The notes under the pieces were generated by a model. The model ran no database searches. It had not been told where the DNA came from and was given only the letters and a program-made list of their open reading frames with translations. Shown here piece after piece: positions 1-7,475 of a DNA stretch of 64,000 nt; within the stretch, counting starts at the first letter, position 1; every line of letters begins with the position of its first letter. This stretch comes from Luteibaculum oceani (GTDB lineage: Bacteria > Bacteroidota > Bacteroidia > Flavobacteriales_D > Luteibaculaceae), in NCBI RefSeq assembly GCF_007995015.1, contig NZ_VORB01000003.1:62001-126000 (forward strand). The letters run 5' to 3'. The position numbers and the translations under genes are program-made.

Positions 1-326
1 TTAATTACAATTTCCACCTAAAGAATGACAACCAAATCACCACTGGTCTTGGAGTAGCTGCAAACCGACTATTATACACCTATGACAAAGGTGCAAGCAA
101 CAATTATAAATGGGAACGAAGAAAAGACAAGGAGCGATATAATTCGGGCCTTGGTTTAAGTGTAAAAGCTCATATTCTGTTTACCTCCACAATTTTCAAG
201 ACCTGGAAAGTATCTTTTGGACCTGAATTCGAACAGTTTGTTAATCAACCGATCAGAACGGAACGAGATAATGATGATGAAGTACTATTCAATCGCGCCG
301 GATTAAAAATAGTTATGCATTTGTGA
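1..326 (+). CDS. C-terminal end of an outer-membrane beta-barrel-like protein (5' end outside window)
   Basis: An open frame runs in from the left edge and stops with TGA at 324-326, giving about 107 residues. The codon pattern is clean and the stretch shows alternating hydrophobic/polar strands (for example VSFGPEFEQFV and AGLKIVMHL), as in the last strands of an outer-membrane barrel. Short asparagine- and lysine-rich turns separate the strands. It ends in HL rather than the usual terminal Phe, so the barrel reading is an inference. No start, signal peptide or domain name can be given because the N-terminus lies outside the window. A terminator follows 20 bases later. Confidence 0.6.
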   Translation, partial: NYNFHLKNDNQITTGLGVAANRLLYTYDKGASNNYKWERRKDKERYNSGLGLSVKAHILFTSTIFKTWKVSFGPEFEQFVNQPIRTERDNDDEVLFNRAGLKIVMHL

Positions 327-345
327 TATTAAAACCTTTAAAAGC

Positions 346-377
346 AAAAAAACCCGGTCCAAATGGATCGGGTTTTT
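346..377. terminator. Bidirectional intrinsic terminator between barrel gene and glnN
   Basis: An A-tract, a stem of AACCCG plus GTCC pairing with GGAT plus CGGGTT around a short AAAT loop, and a T-tract. It lies between two convergent genes and can serve both: the barrel gene ending at 326 and the glutamine synthetase gene ending at 401. Confidence 0.85.
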
Positions 378-400
378 CATTGTCAGTTATTTTAAGCAGC

Positions 401-2590
401 TTATCTAGCAAATAATAACTCTCTAGTTTTTGGAAGTGGCCAGTACTCGTCGTCAACAAGGATTTCAAGTTTATCAACATGATAACGAATCTCATCGAAA
501 TGTGGCTTAACATTATCACAGTACGCTATAGCCATATCCCTTGCGCTCTCTAGCTTATTTGCCTTTTTGCGCTCTTCAATCATTTCATCTACCCCCTTCT
601 TAACCGCATTTACATGCATGGTAATTTCGCGAATAAGGGTTAACTGAGTTGAAGCCATTTTTTTACCATCTCCAGAACCGTAGATGTCCATCAACCCTTT
701 CACATTTTTAATCAGCTCATTCTGATATTCAAAAACTTTAGGCATGATGTGGTTCTGAGCAAGATCTCCAATGATTCTTGACTCAATCTGGATTTTGCGG
801 GTGTAGTTTTCAAGGTTAATTTCATGACGAGCATGTAGTTCTACCTTAGAGAAAACCTCAAGATCTTCGAACAGTTTAATGGTCTCATTTTTAACCATTA
901 CGTCTAAAGCTCTTGGAGTATCTTTAATATTGGATAATCCTCTTTTTTCTGCTTCCTTCACCCACTCATCTGAATATCCATTTCCTTCGAAACGAATGTT
1001 TTTAGAAGCTTTGATTAACTCTTTAATCTCCTGAAGAATAGCGACATCCTTTTTAGTTCCATCTGCAATTCTTGCGTCTACTTTTGCTTTAAAATCGTTT
1101 AATTGATTTGCCACAATTGTATTAAGTGCAATCATAGCCTCGGCACAATTGGCTGTAGATCCAACGGCTCTAAATTCGAATTTGTTACCGGTGAATGCGA
1201 ACGGAGATGTTCTGTTTCTGTCGGTATTATCAAGAAGTAGTTCTGGAATCTTACCGATGTTAAGTTTCAACTCAGTTTTATCTTCTGGGCTTGGATGAGC
1301 TAACGAATCATTGTGCTCAATATCGTCTAACAATTTACTAAGCTGAGAACCGATAAAGGTTGAGATTATTGCAGGAGGTGCTTCGTTTGCTCCTAAACGG
1401 TGATCGTTAGAAGCTGAAGCAATACTTGCTCTAAGGATATCTGCATTATCGTGAATCGCTTTAATAACGTTTACGAAGTAGGTTAAAAACACCATGTTGG
1501 TTTTTGGTGTTTTCCCTGGAGCCAAAAGGTTTACACCGGTATCGGTACTAAGTGACCAGTTATTGTGTTTTCCAGAACCGTTTAATCCAGCGAAAGGCTT
1601 TTCGTGAAGTAAAACGTGGAAATAATGCTTAGTAGCGGTTTTCTTAAGCACGTCCATCAACAATAAGTTGTGGTCGTTTGCTAAGTTGGCCTCTTCGAAC
1701 ATTGGAGCACACTCAAACTGTCCAGGAGCAACCTCGTTATGTCTGGTTCTTACAGGAATTCCTAGTTGTAATGCCTGAGTTTCGAAATCCAACATAAAGG
1801 CTTTTACCCTTTGCGGGATAGAACCGAAGTAGTGATCATCAAGCTGCTGACCTTTTGCTGGGATGTGCCCGAAAAGAGCTCTACCAGCCAACATAAGGTC
1901 GGGACGAGCATTGTAAAGTGCAGAGTCCACTAAAAAGTACTCCTGCTCCCATCCAAGAGAAGCGGATACCTTCTTTACATTTTTATCGAAATATTGAGCG
2001 ACAGAAGTTGCAGCCTTATCTACTGCATGAAGCGCTTTTAAAAGAGGCATTTTATTATCCAACGACTCGCCTGTGTATGCGATGAAGATAGTTGGAATAC
2101 AAAGTGTATCCTCAAAAATGAATGCTGGAGAAGAAGGATCCCAAGCGGTATATCCTCTAGCCTCGAAGGTATTTCTAATTCCACCATTTGGGAAAGAAGA
2201 AGCATCTGGCTCTTGTTGTATTAATAGAGAACCATCAAACTTCTCGATAGCACCACCATCCCTAGTTGGCTCGAAAAAAGAATCGTGCTTTTCGGCGGTA
2301 GCGCCTGTTAATGGCTGAAACCAGTGGGTATAATGGGTTACCCCTTTTGCCATTGCCCATGCTTTCATGGCAGATGCAACTTGATCTGCTACGCTGCGCT
2401 CAATACGTGCTCCTGTTTCCACGGAAGCCATAATATTTGCAAAGGCTTCTTTAGAGAGGAAACCTTTCATGGTATCTAATTTAAATACCTCAGTTCCGAA
2501 ATAATCAGAAATTTTATCCGAAGGAACGGAAACATCAATAGGTTGTCTGCGCAACAACTCTTCTAAAGCAAGAAAACGAAATCTGGACAT
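401..2590 (-). CDS. glnN: Glutamine synthetase, type III (GSIII)
   Basis: ATP-dependent synthesis of glutamine from glutamate and ammonia, in the cytoplasm. The 729-residue length is that of the GSIII family, much longer than GSI (about 470) or GSII (about 360). The GSIII signature THYTHWFQPLTGATAEKHD is at residues 85-103, ARGYTAWDP at 144-152, the metal-binding glutamate segment GWEQEYF at 213-219, NEVAPGQFE at 285-293, and the nucleotide/glutamate loop GLNGSGKHNNWS at 335-346. The ATG at 2590 is well placed, 21 bases downstream of a -7 promoter box. It is a single-gene transcript, with the shared terminator at 346-377. GSIII is the typical glutamine synthetase of Bacteroidota; no nitrogen-regulatory gene is next to it. 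Confidence 0.97.
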   Translation of the reverse strand: MSRFRFLALEELLRRQPIDVSVPSDKISDYFGTEVFKLDTMKGFLSKEAFANIMASVETGARIERSVADQVASAMKAWAMAKGVTHYTHWFQPLTGATAEKHDSFFEPTRDGGAIEKFDGSLLIQQEPDASSFPNGGIRNTFEARGYTAWDPSSPAFIFEDTLCIPTIFIAYTGESLDNKMPLLKALHAVDKAATSVAQYFDKNVKKVSASLGWEQEYFLVDSALYNARPDLMLAGRALFGHIPAKGQQLDDHYFGSIPQRVKAFMLDFETQALQLGIPVRTRHNEVAPGQFECAPMFEEANLANDHNLLLMDVLKKTATKHYFHVLLHEKPFAGLNGSGKHNNWSLSTDTGVNLLAPGKTPKTNMVFLTYFVNVIKAIHDNADILRASIASASNDHRLGANEAPPAIISTFIGSQLSKLLDDIEHNDSLAHPSPEDKTELKLNIGKIPELLLDNTDRNRTSPFAFTGNKFEFRAVGSTANCAEAMIALNTIVANQLNDFKAKVDARIADGTKKDVAILQEIKELIKASKNIRFEGNGYSDEWVKEAEKRGLSNIKDTPRALDVMVKNETIKLFEDLEVFSKVELHARHEINLENYTRKIQIESRIIGDLAQNHIMPKVFEYQNELIKNVKGLMDIYGSGDGKKMASTQLTLIREITMHVNAVKKGVDEMIEERKKANKLESARDMAIAYCDNVKPHFDEIRYHVDKLEILVDDEYWPLPKTRELLFAR

Positions 2591-2611
2591 GATTTTTAAT
2601 TTTTACCGGGG

Positions 2612-2619
2612 CAAAGGTA
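2612..2619 (-). promoter_or_regulatory. -7 box of glnN promoter
   Basis: On the minus strand this reads TACCTTTG followed by CC, matching the Bacteroidota -7 consensus TAnnTTTG. A TTG lies 14 bases upstream, shorter than the usual 17-23 spacing, so only the -7 box is claimed. Confidence 0.6.
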
Positions 2620-2725
2620 ATTTTTTTAGGGGTCAAAATGAATTTTTTCACTTTTTCCGTTAACACCCCTTGAAAAATCAAGGGCAAAGCTCAAAAAATT
2701 AACATTCTGGTAATAATACCCCTTT

Positions 2726-2754
2726 AAAAACCGCCTTAAGGTGGTTTTATTTTT
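2726..2754. terminator. Orphan terminator-like hairpin upstream of the propeller lipoprotein gene
   Basis: AAACCGCC, a TTAA loop and GGTGGTTT, flanked by A and T tracts on both sides. No gene on the plus strand ends before it, and on the minus strand it lies upstream of the glnN promoter. It may end a short leader transcript or block read-through into glnN. Function is inferred only from the shape. Confidence 0.5.
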
Positions 2755-2771
2755 AAATCTATCTTTTGGAA

Positions 2772-3746
2772 ATGAAAAAGCTAATCGGTTGGGGGATAAT
2801 AATTACCCTCATTTTCGTTTTGGGCTGTAAAAGTGAACCCGAGCAAGCCAAGACTTATGTAGTTGCCTATAATGTATGGGCGCCAGATAGCATCTATGAG
2901 GATAATTATGAAATTTTCAGCATAGATTTAAATGGCAACCAGAAAAAAAATCTAACCAACCACGGTGATGTGGCATGGACCTACATGGCTGTAGGGGATG
3001 AGATTTATTTCATTTCGGATAGAGACACCTGTTATCGTTGCTTTTATCTCTATCGAATGAAATGGGATGGCAGCAATCTGGAACAAGTATCCAACATTAG
3101 GTTAAGGGATAGCTGGATGGGAAGCAGAAAAAATGGGGAAGAGATAATAGTAAATCCTCATCCAACGGTAGATAGTTGCTTTTACATTTTAAATAAAGCT
3201 GGATTCTTAATTTCCAAAGTTTGTCATGGATTAGCCTACGCAAACGACCCTTGCTTTTCTCCCGATGGTGATAAAATTGTTTTTAGAGGCTCCAAAATTC
3301 CATTTAAAAAGAATTCTGACTACAAGGATGAACTTTTTATTATGGATGCAAATGGGCAAAATGTTAAACAACTTACTTCATACCCCACTAGTGATACCAC
3401 AGCAAAATGGCACAATTATCATGCAGGACCGCCACGATGGCATCCAACCGAAAATTTCATTTCCTATCAAAGCAAACAAAACGGTAAGTACTCCTTATTT
3501 GCAATAAAACCAAAGGGTGGGAAGAGTTGGAAACTGACCGAACAGTCTTTTCAAGAAGGCTGGCACGACTGGAGTTCAGACGGCAAATGGTTGGCCGTTG
3601 AAAGTTTTGATTTGGCGGGCGAGGACTTTAATATCCACCTAATTAATTGGAAGACGAAAGAAATTAAAATATTAACGGACAGCAGTTATAGATACGAACA
3701 AGCTCCGGTGTTTGTAGAAATTCCTAAAGCCCAGTCTGATCTTTGA
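2772..3746 (+). CDS. Lipoprotein with WD40/TolB-like beta-propeller repeats
   Basis: 324 residues starting at ATG 2772 (a TTG two codons upstream extends the frame but is less likely). The signal peptide ends in a lipobox, FVLGC, so it should be a lipid-anchored envelope protein. Repeated blocks of the type CFSPDGDKIVFRG, PRWHPTENFISYQ and WSSDGKWLAVES are the PD40/TolB propeller pattern, in which each blade carries 'SPDG..I.F'. Such proteins usually bind other proteins or peptidoglycan-associated partners; no catalytic site is visible. It stands alone. Its last 23 bases overlap the end of the convergent tatA gene, and no terminator separates them. Confidence 0.75.
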   Translation: MKKLIGWGIIITLIFVLGCKSEPEQAKTYVVAYNVWAPDSIYEDNYEIFSIDLNGNQKKNLTNHGDVAWTYMAVGDEIYFISDRDTCYRCFYLYRMKWDGSNLEQVSNIRLRDSWMGSRKNGEEIIVNPHPTVDSCFYILNKAGFLISKVCHGLAYANDPCFSPDGDKIVFRGSKIPFKKNSDYKDELFIMDANGQNVKQLTSYPTSDTTAKWHNYHAGPPRWHPTENFISYQSKQNGKYSLFAIKPKGGKSWKLTEQSFQEGWHDWSSDGKWLAVESFDLAGEDFNIHLINWKTKEIKILTDSSYRYEQAPVFVEIPKAQSDL

Positions 3747-3996
3747 ATCGATCTTTTAGTTCTCCGGTTTCTTTTTCTACGTCTTTTTGAATTTTATTAA
3801 AATCCTTTTTTACCTCGTTAGCCGAAGACTGGATATCATCTTGAATAGACTGCGTAGCATCGCGCATTTGGCGTATAGCTCTACCGAAAGTTCTGGCAAA
3901 GGATGGAATTTTATCTGCTCCGAAAAAGATGAGGATAAAAAGGAAAACCAGAATGATTTCTCCCCCCGAAATGCTATTTAGAAATAAGTAGCTCAT
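3724..3996 (-). CDS. tatA: Sec-independent protein translocase TatA/E family
   Basis: 90 residues: one N-terminal membrane helix (EIILVFLFILIFFGADKIP), the FGADKIP hinge that corresponds to the conserved Phe-Gly turn of TatA/TatB, an amphipathic helix (ARTFGRAIRQMRDA), then a charged coiled tail. It should form the membrane pore-forming component for export of folded twin-arginine proteins. I chose the ATG at 3996 over one at 4017, because the bases coding the extra seven residues contain the promoter -7 box. TatC is not in the window. TatB cannot be fully excluded, but the short tail favours TatA. Confidence 0.88.
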   Translation of the reverse strand: MSYLFLNSISGGEIILVFLFILIFFGADKIPSFARTFGRAIRQMRDATQSIQDDIQSSANEVKKDFNKIQKDVEKETGELKDRFKDQTGL

Positions 3997-4006
3997 AAAT
4001 CTTGGG

Positions 4007-4036
4007 CAAAAGTACAATAAAAGAGAGGGGATTCAA
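4007..4036 (-). promoter_or_regulatory. Promoter of tatA (TTG-N19-TACTTTTG)
   Basis: On the minus strand TTG (4034-4036), a 19-base spacer and TACTTTTG (4007-4014) match the Bacteroidota vegetative consensus TTG-N17-23-TAnnTTTG. The start codon is 10 bases downstream of the box, which fixes the tatA start at 3996. Confidence 0.8.
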
Positions 4037-4260
4037 TAACGGAAAAGTGGGTTCAAGATAATTTATTTGATGAAGGATGAGGGATGAAGAGATGAAGGAT
4101 GAAAGGATTATAGATAATTGCTATTGGCGTAGGTTTTACATGTTCCTACCAATTGATTTGCTCCGCGTTTCACAATATTCGGAGCGCGCAGGCTAATCCC
4201 TGACTTAGGCAATGAAGTCGAAGGCAACGGGGATCACATTGAAGAAATTGGATTGTGGTA
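4037..4260. other. Intergenic stretch with direct repeats and inverted repeats, no gene seen
   Basis: Between tatA and the secDF terminator. It holds two copies of GATGAAGGATGA (4069-4080 and 4091-4102) inside a purine-rich tract, then a 6-base inverted repeat GCTCCG/CGGAGC (4160-4165 and 4180-4185). An imperfect one, TTGG-TAGG with CCTACCAA, lies around 4113-4153. I find no credible reading frame. It could be a decayed repeat element or a small structured RNA. Confidence 0.4.
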
Positions 4261-4265
4261 AAAAC

Positions 4266-4300
4266 AAAAAAGGCCCGAGAAAATCTCGAGCCTTTTTTTA
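4266..4300 (-). terminator. Terminator of secDF
   Basis: Stem GGCTCGAG/CTCGGGCC with A and T tracts, 18 bases after the secDF stop on the minus strand. The element is near-symmetric and could work in both directions. Confidence 0.85.
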
Positions 4301-4317
4301 TTTGTGTAATTACTTAA

Positions 4318-7300
4318 TTATTTCTTGTCTTCCCAGTCTGCTTTACTTAGGTCTACCACAGATGGAGACGCAATGCAAAGTGATGAGTAAGTACCAAAGA
4401 ATACACCTACCATAAGGGCGAATACAAATCCTCTAATTGATTCTCCACCGAAAATGAAGATCATTAATAACACGATAAAGGTGGTTAACGAGGTGTTGAT
4501 GGTTCTGCTCAATGTAGAGTTAAGTGCCTTGTTAATGATAGTAAGCTTATCTTGAGATTTACGCTCTCTTAGGTACTCTCTAATTCTATCGAATACAACC
4601 ACGGTATCGTTAATTGAGTAACCAACTACCGTTAAGATTGCAGCAATAAACGCTTGATCGATCTCTAAAGAGAAAGGTAAAATACCCCAAAGAAGCGAGT
4701 AGAAAGAAAGTACCAAAATTACATCGTGGAACATTGCCAATAATGCACCAAGACCAAACTGCCACTTTCTAAATCTAAATACGATGTAGGCGAAGATGAT
4801 AATCAAAGAGAACACAATGGCTAAAATTGCAGATTGCTCAATATCATCTGAAATGGTAGGATCTACTTTTCTCGATTCTTCAATTGAGTAACTATCAGAG
4901 ATTCTTGCTAAACCTGCATTTAACTTCTCTTCTGCCAATTTATCAGCTGCAGCATCGTCCTCATTAATTAAGTAGTTGGTGGTAATTTTCACCTGGTTTC
5001 TAGCTCCAAGGGTTTTTACTTCTGCTGTTGCATCACCAAACTCAGCGCTCAATTCCTTTCTAATTGGATCTAACTCAACAACATCGTCAAATTTAACCGT
5101 GTAAGTTCTACCTCCAGTAAAATCAACACCAAAGTTTAATCCTCTTGTTGCGAAAGAAATACATCCAGCTAAGATAAGTACCCCAGAAATGATGTAGAAT
5201 TTCTTACGGTTGGCTACAAACTTGTAATCTGCATTTGCAAACCAGTTCTGAGTGATTTTGCTTGAGAAAGACATTGGCTTCTTAGCCTCTGCTCTAGCTG
5301 TAAAGATCAATCTTGTAATAAAGATTGCAGAATAAAGCGAAGTGAAAATACCAATGATTAAGGTAGTAGCGAACCCTTTAATTGGTCCCGAACCAAATAC
5401 TGCAAGAACAATTGCAGTTAACAAGGTAGTAAGGTTGGCATCGATAATAGCCGCATATGCTTTTTTATAACCATTGCTTAGTGCTGCTTTTAAACCAGCC
5501 CCACCTGCTAATTCTTCACGAACACGCTCGTAAATAAGTACGTTGGCATCTACCGACATACCAATAGTTAATACGATACCAGCGATACCAGGAAGTGTTA
5601 GCGATGCTCCTAAAGAAGCAAGTGCTCCAATTAATAAGAATAAGTTGGCGATAAGTGCAATATCTGAAACAACCCCTGCTCCACGGTAATAGAACACCAT
5701 GTAGAAAAGGATAATAACAAAGGCAATAATGAACGACATGAAACCAGCGTCGATATTCTTCTGCCCTAAAGAAGGTCCTACAACAGACTCATCAACAATA
5801 GAAGCAGGAGCAGGAAGTGCACCAGCCTTAAGAATGTTAGCTAAATCTTCTGCCTCGGCAATTTGCTCTGCTCTTGTAGCTCCAGATCCCATTGAGATAC
5901 TAGATTGTCCGTTAGGAATTTCACCCTGAACAACTGGTGCAGACTGAACAGTGTTATCTAAAACAATAGCAATAGGCTTTCCGATGTTCTTTTTGGTCAT
6001 ATCTGCCCATTTAGAAGCACCTTCACCATTCATTTGCATAGAAACCTCAACATCTCCTTTAAAGTCGAAATCTTGACGAGCGTCTACAATAACAGAACCA
6101 TCAAGTGGAGCCTTACCATCTCTAGTGGTCACTTTAATAGCACTAAGGGTAACAAAATTGTTAGCGTCAGCCTTAGAACCCCACATAAACTTAAGATCGC
6201 GTGGGAAAATCTTTTTGGCTTCGGCATGCTTTAGAGCTTTATTTACCGCTGCGGTATCTGTAGATTTAGCAAAACCAACAGTAGATCCATCCATTAACTG
6301 AAGTTGCCCGTTTTGACCACGGAAAACTGCAGGTTGAAGAAACGAGAAAATAGGATTCGCCTTTCTTGCTTCTTCATCAGAAATTTGATCTTGTGGGTTA
6401 TTACCTGCCACAGCATCAGCTTCAGCAGAATCTGAACCAGCTAAAAGCGCCTCTAAATCTTCGTCAGCTGCTGCTGATACAGCAGCAGCGTCTTCAGTAT
6501 TTTGAGCAGTTAATAGTGAATCTGCTTTAGAAAGTCTTTCGTTTAACTCTTCGATTAACCCAGGATACTCGGCGCGAGAAATTGCCTCGTTAGCACGGTT
6601 TAAAAGTGGATTAACCTCTGCATTTTGATAGGTTTCCCAGAACTCTAAGTTTGCTGTACTCTGAAGTACTTTTCTTACACGGTCCTTATCCTTAACACCA
6701 GGAAGTTCTACAAGGATTCTTCCTGAGTATTGTTGCTTTTGGATGGTCGGCTGAGTAACTCCAAACTTATCGATACGAGTTCTTAAAATACGCTCGGTAT
6801 TATCAATAGCAGTTTGAGCTTCTAACCTAAGTGTTTCGATGATTTCATCGTTGCTAGCATCTCTAGGGAATTTGTCTTTGTTATCTCTAGAGTGGAAAAT
6901 AGCAGCCAACTTTCCTTCTGGTGCAACTTCGCTGTATGCGCTCTCAAAAAGCGTAATGAAATCGTCTTGAGAATCTGTTTGACGATCTCTTGCCAATTCA
7001 ATTGCTTGTTTGAATTGCTCATTATCGCTGTTTCCGCTAAGAGCTACTACCAGTTCAGGAATAGAAACCTCCAAAGTAACTGCCATACCTCCTTGAAGAT
7101 CCAGACCTAGATTTAACTCCATTTCTTTTGCTTCGCTGTAGGTATACCCGAAAACAGGATAAATCTCCTTGTTTCCATTGTCTTTTAAGAACTTATCTGC
7201 GTAGTAGTTCTTAATTGAATCGGCTTGTCCTATGGATAATTCCTGACCCCCTGCTCTAACAGAATCAACTTTACTTTGAGCGAACTTTTGTGCCTTCTTT

Positions 7301-7395
7301 TCGTATGAAGAAGTTACCCATGAAAATGAAATCTGATAAAGACATGCTAACCCTAATAAAATGGTTAGCAGCCATACTGCACCTTTATTTTGCAT
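4318..7395 (-). CDS. secDF: Fused protein translocase subunit SecDF
   Basis: 1025 residues joining SecD and SecF in one chain, the usual form in Bacteroidota. It uses the proton gradient to pull exported proteins out of the SecYEG channel on the periplasmic side. Visible parts: first membrane helix at residues 5-25, GLDLQGG at 97-103 (SecD P1 domain), a five-helix SecD channel block with the functional Asp in GMSVDANVLIYERVRE, the SecF start NFGVDFTGG, and the SecF block with VVGYSINDTVVVFDRIRE. An Ala/Asp/Glu-rich insert of about 55 residues (roughly 288-345) interrupts the periplasmic SecD part. It has its own promoter and terminator. Confidence 0.97.
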   Translation of the reverse strand: MQNKGAVWLLTILLGLACLYQISFSWVTSSYEKKAQKFAQSKVDSVRAGGQELSIGQADSIKNYYADKFLKDNGNKEIYPVFGYTYSEAKEMELNLGLDLQGGMAVTLEVSIPELVVALSGNSDNEQFKQAIELARDRQTDSQDDFITLFESAYSEVAPEGKLAAIFHSRDNKDKFPRDASNDEIIETLRLEAQTAIDNTERILRTRIDKFGVTQPTIQKQQYSGRILVELPGVKDKDRVRKVLQSTANLEFWETYQNAEVNPLLNRANEAISRAEYPGLIEELNERLSKADSLLTAQNTEDAAAVSAAADEDLEALLAGSDSAEADAVAGNNPQDQISDEEARKANPIFSFLQPAVFRGQNGQLQLMDGSTVGFAKSTDTAAVNKALKHAEAKKIFPRDLKFMWGSKADANNFVTLSAIKVTTRDGKAPLDGSVIVDARQDFDFKGDVEVSMQMNGEGASKWADMTKKNIGKPIAIVLDNTVQSAPVVQGEIPNGQSSISMGSGATRAEQIAEAEDLANILKAGALPAPASIVDESVVGPSLGQKNIDAGFMSFIIAFVIILFYMVFYYRGAGVVSDIALIANLFLLIGALASLGASLTLPGIAGIVLTIGMSVDANVLIYERVREELAGGAGLKAALSNGYKKAYAAIIDANLTTLLTAIVLAVFGSGPIKGFATTLIIGIFTSLYSAIFITRLIFTARAEAKKPMSFSSKITQNWFANADYKFVANRKKFYIISGVLILAGCISFATRGLNFGVDFTGGRTYTVKFDDVVELDPIRKELSAEFGDATAEVKTLGARNQVKITTNYLINEDDAAADKLAEEKLNAGLARISDSYSIEESRKVDPTISDDIEQSAILAIVFSLIIIFAYIVFRFRKWQFGLGALLAMFHDVILVLSFYSLLWGILPFSLEIDQAFIAAILTVVGYSINDTVVVFDRIREYLRERKSQDKLTIINKALNSTLSRTINTSLTTFIVLLMIFIFGGESIRGFVFALMVGVFFGTYSSLCIASPSVVDLSKADWEDKK

Positions 7396-7442
7396 TTTTG
7401 TCGTTAACTATTGAGAACTCGTCTCGTTCGATTTTTAGGCGG

Positions 7443-7472
7443 CAAATATAGGATATAAGGTTTTAATAACAA
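7443..7472 (-). promoter_or_regulatory. Promoter of secDF (TTG-N19-TATATTTG)
   Basis: On the minus strand TTG (7470-7472), 19 bases, then TATATTTG (7443-7450) followed by CC. This is a full match to the Bacteroidota consensus. The transcript would begin about 40 bases before the secDF ATG at 7395. The -33 element lies just before the divergent gene at 7476. Confidence 0.8.
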
Positions 7473-7475
7473 CCG

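Noticed and set aside
4007-4017. Longer tatA start at 4017 (seven extra residues)
   Set aside because: The extra codons are made of the -7 promoter box; the protein begins properly at 3996.
4069-4102. Repeated GATGAAGGATGA as a possible CRISPR or attachment site
   Set aside because: Only two short copies with a 10-base interval, no spacers of uniform length and no cas or integrase gene.
4212-4415. Plus-strand frame of 67 codons
   Set aside because: It runs through the secDF terminator and into the secDF 3' end; no start signal or domain.
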